From Mesorhizobium atlanticum (GTDB lineage Bacteria > Pseudomonadota > Alphaproteobacteria > Rhizobiales > Rhizobiaceae), in contig NZ_QMBQ01000004.1 of the NCBI RefSeq assembly GCF_003289965.1, forward strand, positions 712,797 to 776,796: a stretch of 64,000 bases of DNA, given 5' to 3'. The notes under the pieces are model-generated. The model ran no database searches. It saw nothing but the letters and a program-made list of their open reading frames with translations, and was not told where the DNA came from. Shown here in pieces: positions 47,115 to 56,800 of this stretch (positions are counted from its first letter, which is position 1; the number at the start of each line of letters is the position of its first letter). The position numbers and the translations under genes are program-made.

Positions 47115-47716
47115 TTCATGGCTCCGCCATTAGCTTGCGCCCTGGCACGGGCGGGGCGCTGAAGGATACGATCGAAATAGGCGTTGACGCGTTCGGAGTT
47201 GATCGGGAAGCGACCTGCGCGGGCCCAGGCGCCCATGTCGCCCAGCAAGACGTCGACGGCCGAAAACCGATCGCCCAAAGCATAGGGCTTGTCGCCAAGC
47301 CGGCGGTCCAGCGCCTTTATTTCGGATGCGAAATCATACGCGGCGGCCGGGCCGACATCGACCCGAACGTCCTTGGGCAGGAGGAAGCGGTGACGCAGCT
47401 TGTTCCAGAGCGGCGCTTCGAGCTCGCTCTGGGCAAAATGCATCCATGAATCCATCTCGGCGCGCCCGGCAACGCCCGGATTGGCACCCATGCCTTTGTC
47501 GGCATGCTTGTCGGCCAGATAAACGCAGATCGCCGCCGAATCCGTGATTTTAAGGTCGCCATCGATCAGGATCGGCACTTTGCCGGAGGGGTTGAGCGCA
47601 TAGGCCTCCGGCGAGCGCAGCTTCACCTCGACGAACTCGTAGGGCTGCCCGAGCTCCTCGAGCATCCAGAGCACCCGGCTGACGCGGGAGCCGCGCGATC
47701 CGACAGCCTTGTACAT
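47111..47716 (-). CDS. Glutathione S-transferase inside the urease operon
   Basis: 201 residues. N-terminal thioredoxin-like domain ([50 protein letters not shown]), with helical C-terminal domain ([17 protein letters not shown]). The stop overlaps the ureE start, so it is co-translated with urease maturation genes; its role there is unknown, possibly thiol protection or a detoxification gene caught in the operon. Confidence 0.85.
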   Translation of the reverse strand: MYKAVGSRGSRVSRVLWMLEELGQPYEFVEVKLRSPEAYALNPSGKVPILIDGDLKITDSAAICVYLADKHADKGMGANPGVAGRAEMDSWMHFAQSELEAPLWNKLRHRFLLPKDVRVDVGPAAAYDFASEIKALDRRLGDKPYALGDRFSAVDVLLGDMGAWARAGRFPINSERVNAYFDRILQRPARARAQANGGAMK

Positions 47717-47762
47717 GGTTGAACTCTTGCCTTTTCCGAGAACCCTACCGCATCGCGAACGC

Positions 47763-48356
47763 TCAGACGATGGTGTCGAAGAGCCGCAGGATGAACGATA
47801 TCTGGTAAATCAGCGCAGCCGCGACGAAAGCGATGTGGAAGCGTTTGTCGCGCACCAGGATCGCCACGATACAGAGCGCCACGAAGACCGGCGTGCGGAT
47901 CAGATATTCGTTGCCGAAGCGGGCGAAATGCTCCGGGCCTTTGAGCAGCGTGTCGATGACGTCGAGCAGATAGGTCGCGCCAAGCAGCCCGAAGAACCAG
48001 GCGCGGCGCGAATAGAAATAATCCTCGTAGCTGGTGTAATCGAGCATCGAATCCGGGAACAGCAAGGCGCACATCAGGAAGAGCGTGATGGCGTAAAAGA
48101 TGATGAAAAGGTATTTGCCGAAGGTCCAGCTCTCGATGGCGTAGAGGCCGAACTCCCACCACCAGAAATGCACCAGCATCAACAGCACCGAGGCAACCCA
48201 GGCAAGATGAACGGCGTAGAGCCGATACTGGCCGGGATGCTGGACGATGCGGGCGGTTCCCGAAAGCAGCCGCGTGACGCCGAGGCCGATCACCATGCCC
48301 ATGACGATGCGGATATGCGGGAAGATATCGTGCGGGGAGGCGATTTCGGTGGCCAT
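47763..48356 (-). CDS. Membrane protein of unknown function
   Basis: 197 residues with about six hydrophobic helices; starts MATEIASPHDIFPHIRIVMG and has conserved-looking aromatic segments (HFWWWEFGLYAIESWTFGKY). I do not recognise the family. Lies between ureC and the GST gene on the urease strand with 46- and 93-base gaps, so probably in the same transcript. Confidence 0.6.
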   Translation of the reverse strand: MATEIASPHDIFPHIRIVMGMVIGLGVTRLLSGTARIVQHPGQYRLYAVHLAWVASVLLMLVHFWWWEFGLYAIESWTFGKYLFIIFYAITLFLMCALLFPDSMLDYTSYEDYFYSRRAWFFGLLGATYLLDVIDTLLKGPEHFARFGNEYLIRTPVFVALCIVAILVRDKRFHIAFVAAALIYQISFILRLFDTIV

Positions 48357-48449
48357 GCCTGATTACAATGCTGCTGCTTTGCAGCATATTGCGATCTGCG
48401 CGCGCGAGCCGCAACGAAATTTGCCCCCGCTAATCGGATCAGCCGCCTG

Positions 48450-50162
48450 TCAAAACAGAAAATACCGCTGCGCCATTGGCAGCACGGTCGCCGGCTCGCA
48501 GGTCAAGAGCTCGCCGTCGGCGCGCACCTCGTAGGTTTCGGGATCGACCTCGACATGCGGCGTGGCGTCGTTGAGCACCATCGAATGCTTGCCGATGCCG
48601 CCGCGCGTGTTCTCGACCGCGACCATCGCCTTGTCGACGCCGAGCCTGTCCCGCAGGCCGGCATCGAAGGCGGCTTTAGAGACGAAGGTGACCGAGGAGT
48701 TGGTCAGCGCCTTGCCATAGGCGCCGAACATCGGCCGGTAGTGCATCGGCTGCGGCGTCGGGATCGAGGCGTTCGGATCGCCCATGGGCGCTGCCGCGAT
48801 CGAGCCGCCGACCAGCACCATTTCGGGCTTCACCCCGAAGAAGGCCGGGTTCCACAGCACCAGATCGGCGCGTTTGCCGACGGTGATCGAGCCGATCTCC
48901 TTCGACAGGCCGTGCGCGATGGCCGGGTTGATGGTGTATTTGGCGATGTAGCGGCGGACGCGGAAATTGTCGTTGTCGCCGGTCTCATTGGGCAGCGCGC
49001 CGCGCTGGCGCTTCATCTTGTCGGCGGTCTGCCAGCAGCGGATCGCCACCTCGCCGACACGGCCCATGGCCTGGCTGTCGGAGGAGATGATCGAGAAGGC
49101 GCCGATGTCGTGCAGGATGTCCTCGGCCGCGATGGTCTCCTTGCGGATGCGGCTCTCGGCGAAGGCGATGTCCTCGGGGATCGACGGCGACAGATGGTGG
49201 CAGACCATCAGCATGTCGAGATGTTCGGCAAGCGTGTTGACGGTGTAGGGCCGGGTCGGGTTGGTCGAGGACGGAATGACGTTTGGCAGGCCGCAGACCT
49301 TGATGATGTCGGGCGCGTGGCCGCCGCCGGCGCCCTCGGTGTGAAAGGCATGGATGGTGCGGCCCTTGATCGCCGCCACCGTGTTCTCGACGAAGCCTGA
49401 CTCGTTCAGCGTGTCGGTGTGGATCATCACCTGCACGTCGTAGTCGTCGGCAACCGACAGGCAGCAATCGATCGCCGCCGGCGTGGTGCCCCAATCCTCA
49501 TGCAGCTTCAGCGAGCAGGCGCCGGCCAGCACCATCTCTTCAAGCGCCGCCGGCCTTGACGCATTGCCCTTGCCCGACAGGCCGATATTCATCGGGAAGG
49601 CGTCGAAGGACTGGATCATGCGCGCCATGTGCCAGGGGCCGGGCGTGCAGGTGGTGGCCAAAGTGCCATGCGCCGGGCCGGTGCCGCCGCCCAGCATCGT
49701 GGTTATGCCGCTCATCAGCGCTTCCTCGATCTGCTGCGGGCAGATGAAATGAATATGCGCATCGAAGCCGCCGGCCGTCAGGATCTTGCCCTCGCCGGCG
49801 ATGATTTCGGTGCCCGGACCGATGATGATGGTGACGCCATCCTGCGTGTCCGGATTGCCGGCCTTGCCGATCGCGGCGATGCGGCCGTCCTTCAGGCCGA
49901 TATCGGCCTTGACGATGCCGGCAAGCGCATCGACGACAAGCGCATTGGTGATGACGGTATCGACCGCGCCGCCCAAACGCGTGACCTGGCTCTGTCCCAT
50001 GCCGTCGCGGATGACCTTTCCGCCACCAAATTTCACTTCCTCGCCGTAAACAGTGAGATCCTTCTCGACCTCGACGAACAGCTCGGTGTCGGCAAGCCGC
50101 ACCTTGTCGCCGACCGTCGGTCCATACATCTGCGCATAGGCGGCGCGGCTTATCCTGGCCAT
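48450..50162 (-). CDS. ureC: Urease alpha (catalytic) subunit
   Basis: 570 residues, full length. All nickel ligands are present at an offset of +2 from the Klebsiella numbering: H136, H138, carbamylated K219 ([10 protein letters not shown]), H248, H274 and D362; flap residues C321, H322 and H323 are intact. Hydrolyses urea to ammonia and carbamate in the cytoplasm. The ATG at 50162 has GGGAGCAATTGCTG before it. It is separated from ureB by 1.2 kb holding two genes on the other strand, so it probably has its own promoter at 50163-50329. Confidence 0.97.
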   Translation of the reverse strand: MARISRAAYAQMYGPTVGDKVRLADTELFVEVEKDLTVYGEEVKFGGGKVIRDGMGQSQVTRLGGAVDTVITNALVVDALAGIVKADIGLKDGRIAAIGKAGNPDTQDGVTIIIGPGTEIIAGEGKILTAGGFDAHIHFICPQQIEEALMSGITTMLGGGTGPAHGTLATTCTPGPWHMARMIQSFDAFPMNIGLSGKGNASRPAALEEMVLAGACSLKLHEDWGTTPAAIDCCLSVADDYDVQVMIHTDTLNESGFVENTVAAIKGRTIHAFHTEGAGGGHAPDIIKVCGLPNVIPSSTNPTRPYTVNTLAEHLDMLMVCHHLSPSIPEDIAFAESRIRKETIAAEDILHDIGAFSIISSDSQAMGRVGEVAIRCWQTADKMKRQRGALPNETGDNDNFRVRRYIAKYTINPAIAHGLSKEIGSITVGKRADLVLWNPAFFGVKPEMVLVGGSIAAAPMGDPNASIPTPQPMHYRPMFGAYGKALTNSSVTFVSKAAFDAGLRDRLGVDKAMVAVENTRGGIGKHSMVLNDATPHVEVDPETYEVRADGELLTCEPATVLPMAQRYFLF

Positions 50163-50329
50163 CAGCAATTGCTCCCGAAATTCCGGTTGTTTGCGCGCGG
50201 GGCGCACATTGTCGCCATCCAATGGTCACGCAATGACCCGCCCGGCGACACTTTGAGCGCCCATTTCAGCGTTCCCATCGGGCCATTGAGGCGGGCGGAA
50301 TCACTCCCAAGCCAATGGAAGGAATATCC
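50163..50329. promoter_or_regulatory. Divergent gap between ureC and a secreted-protein gene
   Basis: 167 bases that must contain promoters for ureC (minus) and the secreted protein (plus). I see ribosome-binding sites on both sides (GGGAG for ureC, GGAAGGA for the other) but no clear -35/-10 pair. Confidence 0.4.
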
Positions 50330-50707
50330 ATGCGCAAAGCGATACTTGTTGCCGCGGTCGCCACGTTGACGATGGCGGGCACTGCCGGCGCCCAGCAGCA
50401 ACCGACGCCGCAGCCCAGCCCGTCGCCGGCTGCCCCCGCCGCGCCGAAAGCCCAGTCCGCGGTGCCGTCGATCCAGAGTGTCAACGTCGTCGACATCACC
50501 GAGCTGCCCAAGGACGCGCAGACGCAGGTGAACCAGATCGTGGCGCAGCGCGGCGATGCCGGCCTGCAGACCTTGCGCAAGTCGATCGACGCCACGCCCA
50601 AGGTGAAATCCGCGCTCGAAGCCAAGGGCATGAGCTCGGCACAGGTGATCGCCGCCAGCATGCAGCCCAATGGCGCTCTGACGCTGATCACCAAGAAGGC
50701 AAGCTGA
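50330..50707 (+). CDS. Small secreted protein, paralogue 1
   Basis: 125 residues. Signal peptide MRKAILVAAVATLTMAG ending TAGA|QQQ, a Pro/Gln/Ser-rich linker (residues 22-45), then a compact domain (VNVVDITELPKDA ... LQTLRKSID ... AQVIAASMQPNGALTLI). Unknown function. The domain aligns without gaps over about 30 residues with the next gene's product. ATG 50330 has GGAAGGAATATCC upstream. Lies antisense inside the urease gene cluster. Confidence 0.75.
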   Translation: MRKAILVAAVATLTMAGTAGAQQQPTPQPSPSPAAPAAPKAQSAVPSIQSVNVVDITELPKDAQTQVNQIVAQRGDAGLQTLRKSIDATPKVKSALEAKGMSSAQVIAASMQPNGALTLITKKAS

Positions 50708-50866
50708 TTGCGCGCCCAGGCGGGCCGTTTTGCGGTCCGCCAACCATGTTTTGAAGGGAATGCGGGCCGCCTTGCGGGCCGCCGGCGACCTTTCGAAGGG
50801 AACCTCCGACCACGCAGGACCGTTTCGCTGTTTTCGCCCCGTCACGAGTTCAGTCAGGAGCGAATA

Positions 50867-51352
50867 GTGGCGAATACTCGGCCTTTTGCGAAATGCAGTT
50901 CCGTCGTTGCCGCCGCGCTTTTCATGGCCGCGCCCCAGGCGGCGTCCGCGTCGCAGCCGCTGGACAACGGCAGGCCTGCCGCGGCGATCGTCGATTCCGA
51001 TATCCGTCAGGAAGAGGCGCTCTCCAGGACGGAGGCCGGAAAGGTCATCACGGCCATCGACCGCACCCGCGAGAATATCGGCATGGTGCGCAAGACCACC
51101 AAGCTCGACACGGTCGACATCGTATTCCTGACCGATGCGGCGCGCAGCGAAGGCGGGCCGCCTCCGGCGATCGAGAACAAGATGAAGCAGCATCAGGAGG
51201 ACGTCGCCGAACTGCGCCAGGAGATCGAGGCGAACGCCCTGCTCTTCAACGCGATCGATTCGCGGCGCGTGCAGGCCGAGGACGTGCTCGCCGTGGAGTT
51301 CGACAATCCGGGGAAGGTCGTCATCTACGCGGCCGCCAAGCCTCCGAAGTGA
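50867..51352 (+). CDS. Small secreted protein, paralogue 2
   Basis: 161 residues from GTG 50867 (AGGAG six bases upstream). Signal-like N terminus (SSVVAAALFMAAPQAASA|S), then a domain with LDTVDIVFLTDAA, VAELRQEIEA and AEDVLAVEFDNPGKVVIYAA that parallels paralogue 1 in order and spacing. Unknown family, probably periplasmic. The longer TTG-started frame back to 50708 is not conserved-looking. Converges on ureB with a 20-base gap. Confidence 0.72.
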   Translation: MANTRPFAKCSSVVAAALFMAAPQAASASQPLDNGRPAAAIVDSDIRQEEALSRTEAGKVITAIDRTRENIGMVRKTTKLDTVDIVFLTDAARSEGGPPPAIENKMKQHQEDVAELRQEIEANALLFNAIDSRRVQAEDVLAVEFDNPGKVVIYAAAKPPK

Positions 51353-51372
51353 TGTGAGCGCGCCGACGGCCG

Positions 51373-51678
51373 TCACAGCTTGCCCATCACCTTCTGCTGG
51401 AAGCCATAGACCTCGCGCTTGCCTCCCAGCGGCACCAAGGTGACGTCGCGTTCCTGGCCCGGCTCGAAGCGCATGGCGGTGCCGGCGGCAATGTCCAGCC
51501 GCATGCCGCGTGCGCGCTCGCGGTCGAATTTCAGGCCCTCATTGGTCTCGAAGAAATGATAATGGCTGCCGACCTGGATCGGACGATCACCGCTGTTGGC
51601 GACTTTGAGCGTGACGGTCGGCCGGCCCTTGTTGAGCTCGATGTCGCCTTTGGCCGCAATAACTTCACCCGGGATCAT
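51373..51678 (-). CDS. ureB: Urease beta subunit
   Basis: 101 residues starting [19 protein letters not shown], with [10 protein letters not shown] and the C-terminal [17 protein letters not shown]. Structural subunit that assembles with UreA and UreC. Starts 7 bases after the HupE/UreJ stop. Confidence 0.96.
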   Translation of the reverse strand: MIPGEVIAAKGDIELNKGRPTVTLKVANSGDRPIQVGSHYHFFETNEGLKFDRERARGMRLDIAAGTAMRFEPGQERDVTLVPLGGKREVYGFQQKVMGKL

Positions 51679-51685
51679 AGCGCCC

Positions 51686-52279
51686 TCACACCATACCGAA
51701 GGCCAGGCCAATGCCGATCGCCGCGCAAGCGGCACCGGCTGCGCGCGCCAGGCCACGGAAGCGCGACCCAAGCCGGACGCCGGCTGCAATGCCGACACCG
51801 TGGAGCAGCGCCGTGGCCACCGCGAACCCGGCCATATAGTCCAGGCCCCCGACATTTTCCGGCACTTCGGTGCCATGGGCGTGGCCGTGGAACAGCGCGA
51901 ACAGGCCGATGACGGCGACGCCGGCCGAGACCGGCAGGTCGATCGCCAGAGCCACCAGCAGGCCTAGCGCCACGACGGACGCGAGGATGCCCGGCTCGAC
52001 GAAAGGCACCGGCACATGCAGCATGCCGAGCGCGCCGCCAGCGAGCATCACGCCGACGAACGCGAGCGGCCAGGCCCAGAGTGCCTTGCCGCCCTTCATC
52101 GCCGCCCACAGGCCGACGGCGATCATGACCGCCATATGGTCGAGCCCGGACAGCGGATGCGCGAAGCCGGCGGTGAAGGAAGAGGTGGTGCCCGCGCCGA
52201 CATGGGCATAAGCGGGCATCGCCGCAGCCAGCAGGAGGATGACGGCAAGCGTGCTGCGTTTCGTTGAGGCGGAGATCAT
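51686..52279 (-). CDS. HupE/UreJ family membrane protein (probable nickel importer)
   Basis: 197 residues. Signal-like start ending MPAYA|HV, the family's [20 protein letters not shown] (HPxxGxDH nickel motif), and FHGHAHGTE in the middle. Secondary nickel transporter that supplies urease. Between DUF1272 and ureB on the same strand. Confidence 0.93.
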   Translation of the reverse strand: MISASTKRSTLAVILLLAAAMPAYAHVGAGTTSSFTAGFAHPLSGLDHMAVMIAVGLWAAMKGGKALWAWPLAFVGVMLAGGALGMLHVPVPFVEPGILASVVALGLLVALAIDLPVSAGVAVIGLFALFHGHAHGTEVPENVGGLDYMAGFAVATALLHGVGIAAGVRLGSRFRGLARAAGAACAAIGIGLAFGMV

Positions 52280-52304
52280 CTTTCTGCCCTTTCCATTGAC
52301 CTGG

Positions 52305-52559
52305 TTAAGCGGCCTTGCGCGGGCCGCAGCCTTCGGCTTTGAGCACGCGTTTGGTCGATGGCGGGTATTTCGCCAGCAGCGCAGCCGGCCGGATCGGCCG
52401 CGGCGCGAAATTGCCACCACAATTCGGGCAGACGCCGCCCAGCACACTATCCGCGCAGTCGGCGCAGAAGGTGCATTCGAAGGTGCAGATCAGCGCATCG
52501 GTCGCCTCCGGCGGCAGATCCTTGTCGCAGCATTCGCAATTTGGCCTAAGCTCCAGCAT
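52305..52559 (-). CDS. DUF1272 cysteine-rich small protein
   Basis: 84 residues. Nine cysteines in the pattern CECC, CTFECTFCADCAD and CPNCGG, a treble-clef-like zinc site. It begins MLELRPNCECCDKDLP, typical of DUF1272. Role unknown; sits between ureA and the nickel importer gene in the urease transcript. Confidence 0.85.
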   Translation of the reverse strand: MLELRPNCECCDKDLPPEATDALICTFECTFCADCADSVLGGVCPNCGGNFAPRPIRPAALLAKYPPSTKRVLKAEGCGPRKAA

Positions 52560-52586
52560 CGGTCTTCCTCCTCACCGGATCGGCCC

Positions 52587-52889
52587 TCACCTGATCGGCT
52601 CGTGCACGGTCACCAGCTTGGTGCCGTCGGGAAACGTCGCCTCGACCTGGACGTCGTGGATCATCTCGGCGATGCCGTCCATGACCTGGGCGCGGGTGAC
52701 GACATGGGCGCCGGCTTCCATTAGTTCCGCGACCGGGCGGCCGTCGCGCGCGCCTTCGACGACGAAGTCGGTGATCAGGGCGATGGCTTCCGGATGGTTG
52801 AGCTTGACGCCACGCTCCAGGCGCTTGCGCGCCACCATCGCCGCCATGGCGATCAGCAGCTTGTCTTTTTCACGCGGCGTAAGATTCAT
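52587..52889 (-). CDS. ureA: Urease gamma subunit
   Basis: 100 residues, [20 protein letters not shown] start and [20 protein letters not shown] end, both diagnostic. Follows ureD after 21 bases. Confidence 0.97.
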   Translation of the reverse strand: MNLTPREKDKLLIAMAAMVARKRLERGVKLNHPEAIALITDFVVEGARDGRPVAELMEAGAHVVTRAQVMDGIAEMIHDVQVEATFPDGTKLVTVHEPIR

Positions 52890-52910
52890 GCAATGTCCCG
52901 ATACTCAGAA

Positions 52911-53798
52911 TCAGAGTGACCATAATTTGGGCAGGCCCGCCCGCCCATTGAGCAGTTCGACGAGCGGAACCAGCCGCTTGCGGAGTTGATAGCCGTCGCC
53001 GGCGCTGAGCCTCGCAAGAAGCTTGCCAGATCGTCCGACGCTCCAGAAACTCGCGCCGCCCCAGCCGCCGATGCCGGGATCGCCGATGATGGCGCGGGCC
53101 GGCCCGAGCAGGTTTTCCGCTTGCGGCGAAACGAGCAGCAGCGTTGCGACGGCAAGCGCGCCGCCGACCGCCGCCGGCCGCTGGAGCGTTGCCGCGATAT
53201 CCGGACCGATCCGGAAATCCTCCGCATGGATCAGCACGCCGCCCTGGCGGACCCGCCAGCGGTCGTGGAAGCTGCCTTGAACCGTCCGTTCGCCCATCGC
53301 CAGCCGGCCGAACAGCGTGGCTTCGAGCACCAGCGCTTCGGCATCCTCCGCGAGATCGACATCCAGCGTGCGGGCGAAGGCGGCACGATTGAAAACGATG
53401 GTTTCCTGCGGCAGCCAGGCGATGCGGCCGCCCGGACCGACCCGCAGGCCGACGCTTGTCTCGGCCCTGTCGGCGGCGGCGCGATAGACCTTCTCGCAGG
53501 CCTGGGTGGTGATGGAGGCGGAGGCGCCGGCGCCGACTTCGATCGTCCAGGCGAGGCGGTCGCCCCCGGTCATTCCGCCGGCCGTGTTGATCAGCACCGC
53601 CTCGAGCGGATCGCCTTCTACCGCCGGCAGCCGAATCTTGGCCGATCCATCCTGATAGAGCCGCTTCAGGCGTGTCCGGCCCTCGCTCTTGCCGCAGAAA
53701 AGCCTGGCTCGCCCTGCAACACGTTGCGCTGCAGGCAAAGGAGGAGCGGCCAAAGGCGAGGCGGGGTTGGATGCCAAGGTGTTCTCGATCGTGTCCAC
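52911..53798 (-). CDS. ureD: Urease accessory protein UreD
   Basis: 295 residues. NTAGGMTGGDRLAWTIEVG, TTQACEKVYRA and LPQETIVFNRA are family marks. Scaffold that docks UreF/UreG onto apo-urease. GTG start at 53798, with no alternative ATG before the conserved region. First gene of the urease cluster. Confidence 0.93.
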   Translation of the reverse strand: MDTIENTLASNPASPLAAPPLPAAQRVAGRARLFCGKSEGRTRLKRLYQDGSAKIRLPAVEGDPLEAVLINTAGGMTGGDRLAWTIEVGAGASASITTQACEKVYRAAADRAETSVGLRVGPGGRIAWLPQETIVFNRAAFARTLDVDLAEDAEALVLEATLFGRLAMGERTVQGSFHDRWRVRQGGVLIHAEDFRIGPDIAATLQRPAAVGGALAVATLLLVSPQAENLLGPARAIIGDPGIGGWGGASFWSVGRSGKLLARLSAGDGYQLRKRLVPLVELLNGRAGLPKLWSL

Positions 53799-53994
53799 GA
53801 TTCCAGGTTAAGCACTCCGGCGGCTTTGTCGATATATCGCTTGTTGCTTGACATCGTTTTGGTTTCTATAGAGGGAAGCCACCCTGGAGCGGTCGCGCGG
53901 TGTCTGGCGAGGTAAGGGCAACGGCGTTGTTGGATCCGGGGATCAAAAGGGGCGCTGATCAGTTGGCGTCGGGAAACGACAGGGAAGGAACCGA
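53799..53994. promoter_or_regulatory. Divergent gap between ureD and the acyl carrier protein gene
   Basis: 196 bases expected to hold promoters for the urease cluster and for the ACP/ketosynthase pair. A TTGACA near 53849 has no correctly spaced -10 on the plus strand. No nod box is recognisable. AGGGAAGGAACCG precedes the ACP start. Confidence 0.4.
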
Positions 53995-54249
53995 ATGGCT
54001 GACCAACTGACGACCGAGATCATCGAAAAGATCAAAGCCCATGCCGACACCGGCGGTGAGGAGATCACCGCCAGCACAGATCTCGGAACGCTCGGGATCC
54101 ATTCGCTGGAGTTGACCGAGATCATCTTCGATCTCGAGGAAAAGTACGGCATCGAGATCGAGATGAACACGGTCGATGCCTGGAGCAACCTCAAGAACGT
54201 CGGCGACATGGTCGAGGCGGTTCGCGAACTGATCGCGAAAAAAGCCTGA
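53995..54249 (+). CDS. NodF-like acyl carrier protein
   Basis: 84 residues. The phosphopantetheine serine is S37 in [10 protein letters not shown], where the usual Asp before Ser is His. The C-terminal half, [20 protein letters not shown], is strongly reminiscent of rhizobial NodF (from memory), as is the length. It carries a growing acyl chain for the ketosynthase encoded 4 bases downstream. In nod clusters NodF/NodE make special fatty acids for Nod factors; here there are no nod genes around, so the product is unknown. Confidence 0.82.
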   Translation: MADQLTTEIIEKIKAHADTGGEEITASTDLGTLGIHSLELTEIIFDLEEKYGIEIEMNTVDAWSNLKNVGDMVEAVRELIAKKA

Positions 54250-54253
54250 CTGC

Positions 54254-55462
54254 ATGCAAAAACGCGTCGTCATCACCGGCATCGGCGGGATTTGTGGGCT
54301 CGGCAACGATGCGCCGGCGATATGGGACGCCATGCGCGCCGGCCGCTCGGCCATCGGCCCGATCGACAATCCGTCGCTGCATGACCTCAAGGTCAAGACC
54401 GGCTGCGAAATCAAGCAACTGCCGGACCATGGCATCGACCGCAAGCAGGTCGTGTCGATGGACCGCTTCAGCCTGCTGGCGGTGATCGCCGCGCGCGAGG
54501 CCATGCGGCAATCCGGATTGACGGCGCATGCCGACAACACCTACCGGATGGGCGCGATCGTCGGCATCGGCGTCGCGGGCTTCGAGACCATCGAGGAGAA
54601 CTACCGCGCGATCCTGCTCGAGGGGCGTAATCGCGCCGCCATCTTCACCGTGCCGAAAGTGATGCCGGGCGCGGCCGCCGGCCAGGTCAGCATGGCGCTC
54701 GGGCTGCGCGGCCCTGTCTTCGGCGCCACTTCGGCCTGCTCGTCGGCCAACCATGCAATTTCCACGGCGGTCGACCAGATCAGGCTCGGCCGCGCCGACG
54801 TGATGGTCGCTGGCGGCACCGAAGCGCCGCTGGTGTGGGGCGTGCTCAAGGGCTGGGAGGCGCTCAGAGTGCTTTCGCCCGACACCTGCCGACCGTTCTC
54901 GGCCGACCGCGCGGGCCTTGTGCTTGGCGAAGGCGCCGGCATGGCGGTGCTTGAAAGCTACGATCACGCGGTGGCGCGCGGCGCCACGATTTTGGCGGAG
55001 ATCGCCGGCGTCGGGCTTTCCGCCGATGCTTCCGACATCGTCGCCCCGACCGTCGAGGGACCGGAAGCGGCGATGCGTTTCTGCCTTGCGGATGCCGGGC
55101 TCAAGCCGGAAGACGTCGATTACCTCAACGCGCATGGCACCGGCACCAAGGCCAACGACCAGATCGAGACCGCCGCGATCAAGCGCGTCTTCGGCAACCA
55201 TGCCCCTTCGCTCTCAGTGTCTTCGACCAAGTCGATGCACGCGCATTGCCTCGGCGCTTCCGGCGGGCTGGAGATGATCGCCTGCGTGATGGCGATCCGC
55301 GACGGCATCGTGCCGCCGACCGCCAACTATCGCGAGCCCGACCCGGAATGCGACCTCGACGTGACGCCGAACACGGCCCGCGAGCGCAAGGTGCGCGCCG
55401 CGCTCAGCAACAGCTTCGCCTTCGGCGGAACCAACGCGGTGCTGGCCTTCAAGGCCGTCTGA
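54254..55462 (+). CDS. NodE-like beta-ketoacyl synthase
   Basis: 402 residues, the length of NodE. Catalytic triad C162 ([12 protein letters not shown]), H294 ([12 protein letters not shown]) and H331 ([13 protein letters not shown]). [17 protein letters not shown] and [20 protein letters not shown] resemble NodE more than housekeeping FabF. Condenses malonyl units onto the adjacent ACP. Co-transcribed with the ACP gene. Confidence 0.85.
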   Translation: MQKRVVITGIGGICGLGNDAPAIWDAMRAGRSAIGPIDNPSLHDLKVKTGCEIKQLPDHGIDRKQVVSMDRFSLLAVIAAREAMRQSGLTAHADNTYRMGAIVGIGVAGFETIEENYRAILLEGRNRAAIFTVPKVMPGAAAGQVSMALGLRGPVFGATSACSSANHAISTAVDQIRLGRADVMVAGGTEAPLVWGVLKGWEALRVLSPDTCRPFSADRAGLVLGEGAGMAVLESYDHAVARGATILAEIAGVGLSADASDIVAPTVEGPEAAMRFCLADAGLKPEDVDYLNAHGTGTKANDQIETAAIKRVFGNHAPSLSVSSTKSMHAHCLGASGGLEMIACVMAIRDGIVPPTANYREPDPECDLDVTPNTARERKVRAALSNSFAFGGTNAVLAFKAV

Positions 55463-55596
55463 TCGCAGCCTGCCGGTTGACTGTATATACATGGCAAGCC
55501 ACTTGCCGGTGTATTGATCCCGGCCGGCCGCGGACCTAACTCTTGCTCACCCCGCCATGAGCGCCGCCCGGCGCCCATCCCTATCCGGAGTTTCCG

Positions 55597-56301
55597 ATGA
55601 CCGACCTGTCCGCCTTTCCGATCGCCAAGCGCTGGCCGGCCAAGCAGCCCGAGCGCCTGCAGCTCTATTCCGCCACGACGCCCAATGGCGTGAAGGTCTC
55701 GATCGCGCTGGAGGAAATCGGCCTGCCCTATGAGCCGCACTATGTCGATATCGGCAAGAACGAGAGCTGGACGCCGGAATTCCTGTCGCTCAATCCGAAC
55801 GGCAAGATCCCGGCCATCATCGATCCGGACGGTCCGGGCGGCAAGCCGATCGGCCTGTTCGAGTCCGGCGCCATCCTGCTCTATCTGGCCGACAAGACCG
55901 GCAAGCTCATTCCCGCCGATCCGGCGCGCCGCTACGAGACGATCCAGTGGGTGTTCTTCCAGATGGCGGCGATCGGCCCGATCTTCGGGCAGGTCGGCTT
56001 CTTCCACAAATTCGCCGGGCGCGAAATTGCCGACAAGCGGCCGCTCGAGCGCTACCGCGACGAGTCGCGGCGGCTGATCGGCGTGCTCGAAACACGGCTG
56101 AAGGGCCGCAAGTGGATCATGGACGACGACTACACCATCGCCGATGTGTCGATGCTGGGCTGGGTGCGCAACCTGATCGGCTTCTACGAGGCGCGCGACC
56201 TGGTCGGCTTCGACGATTTCCCGACCGTCGCCGACTGGCTGGAGCGCGGCCTTGCGCGTCCGGCGGTGAAGCGGGGCCTCACCATTCCGGCAAAGGGCTG
56301 A
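55597..56301 (+). CDS. Glutathione S-transferase, Nu/YfcG-like
   Basis: 234 residues. The thioredoxin domain has LYSATTPNGVKVSIALEEIG (the TPNG motif marks the Nu/YfcG class with disulfide-bond reductase activity), NPNGKIPAIIDPDG and ESGAILLYLADK. Helical C-terminal domain with YTIADVSMLGWV. Cytosolic. CCGGAGTTTCC precedes the ATG. Confidence 0.9.
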   Translation: MTDLSAFPIAKRWPAKQPERLQLYSATTPNGVKVSIALEEIGLPYEPHYVDIGKNESWTPEFLSLNPNGKIPAIIDPDGPGGKPIGLFESGAILLYLADKTGKLIPADPARRYETIQWVFFQMAAIGPIFGQVGFFHKFAGREIADKRPLERYRDESRRLIGVLETRLKGRKWIMDDDYTIADVSMLGWVRNLIGFYEARDLVGFDDFPTVADWLERGLARPAVKRGLTIPAKG

Positions 56302-56305
56302 GCCC

Positions 56306-56647
56306 TCACTTCGTCTTGGCGCTCGCGCCGCCGCGGCCGAACACGGACGCCGCGAGCCGCGCGGTCGCGACGACCGCTCCTGTCGCGACGCTCGCCACGG
56401 CGCGGATCGGGCCTGATTTCTTTGCCGCCGGCTTGGGACGTTTCGCGTTCTTGGCCTCGACCTTATGGGCCGCGACCTTGTGGGCCAGGCCGGACGTCAC
56501 TTTCTTCGGCGCCGCTTTGCCGAAAGCCGGCTTGGCGTCTTTCGACCGCTCGGCGATCGCCGGGCCTGCGCCCGCATTGGCCTGCGTCGTCCTGGATTGG
56601 GTGGCCCTGGTTTTTTTGGCCACGGGCTTTCTGCTGTTGGTTGCCAT
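56306..56647 (-). CDS. Small basic Ala/Lys-rich protein
   Basis: 113 residues, about a quarter Ala and strongly basic, with Lys/Ala/Pro motifs (KPVAKKTRA, KRPKPAAKKSG) like histone-H1-type bacterial proteins. No recognised enzyme motif. The start at 56647 fits; a family B repeat lies 26-69 bases upstream. Could bind nucleic acid; unproven. Confidence 0.6.
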   Translation of the reverse strand: MATNSRKPVAKKTRATQSRTTQANAGAGPAIAERSKDAKPAFGKAAPKKVTSGLAHKVAAHKVEAKNAKRPKPAAKKSGPIRAVASVATGAVVATARLAASVFGRGGASAKTK

Positions 56648-56673
56648 CTGACAGTTCCTGCTCGCTTCTTTTC

Positions 56674-56716
56674 GCAATTCCGGACGGAAAGCGGTTGGGT
56701 GCTTCCCTGGAATTGC
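56674..56716. repeat. GCAATTCC-family palindromic repeat (family B), copy 4
   Basis: GCAATTCCGGACGGAAAGCG facing TTCCCTGGAATTGC, between the kinase stop and the basic-protein start. Confidence 0.8.
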
Positions 56717-56800
56717 CCCGGCGCCGGACAATTCGGGACAGGCTGATAACGGCGTGAAAACCTTAAAGTTCCCGTCCGAAAATATTGAAAATTGAGCGGG

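Noticed and set aside
50165..50174. SorC-type operator AGCAATTGCT before ureC
   Set aside because: The 10-mer matches, but it is single, has no partner 19 bases away and lies inside the ribosome-binding spacer of ureC; best treated as coincidence.
53799..53994. Nod box upstream of the NodF-like gene
   Set aside because: No ATC-N9-GAT-type repeat or longer conserved nod-box block is present; the TTGACA near 53849 also lacks a correctly spaced -10.
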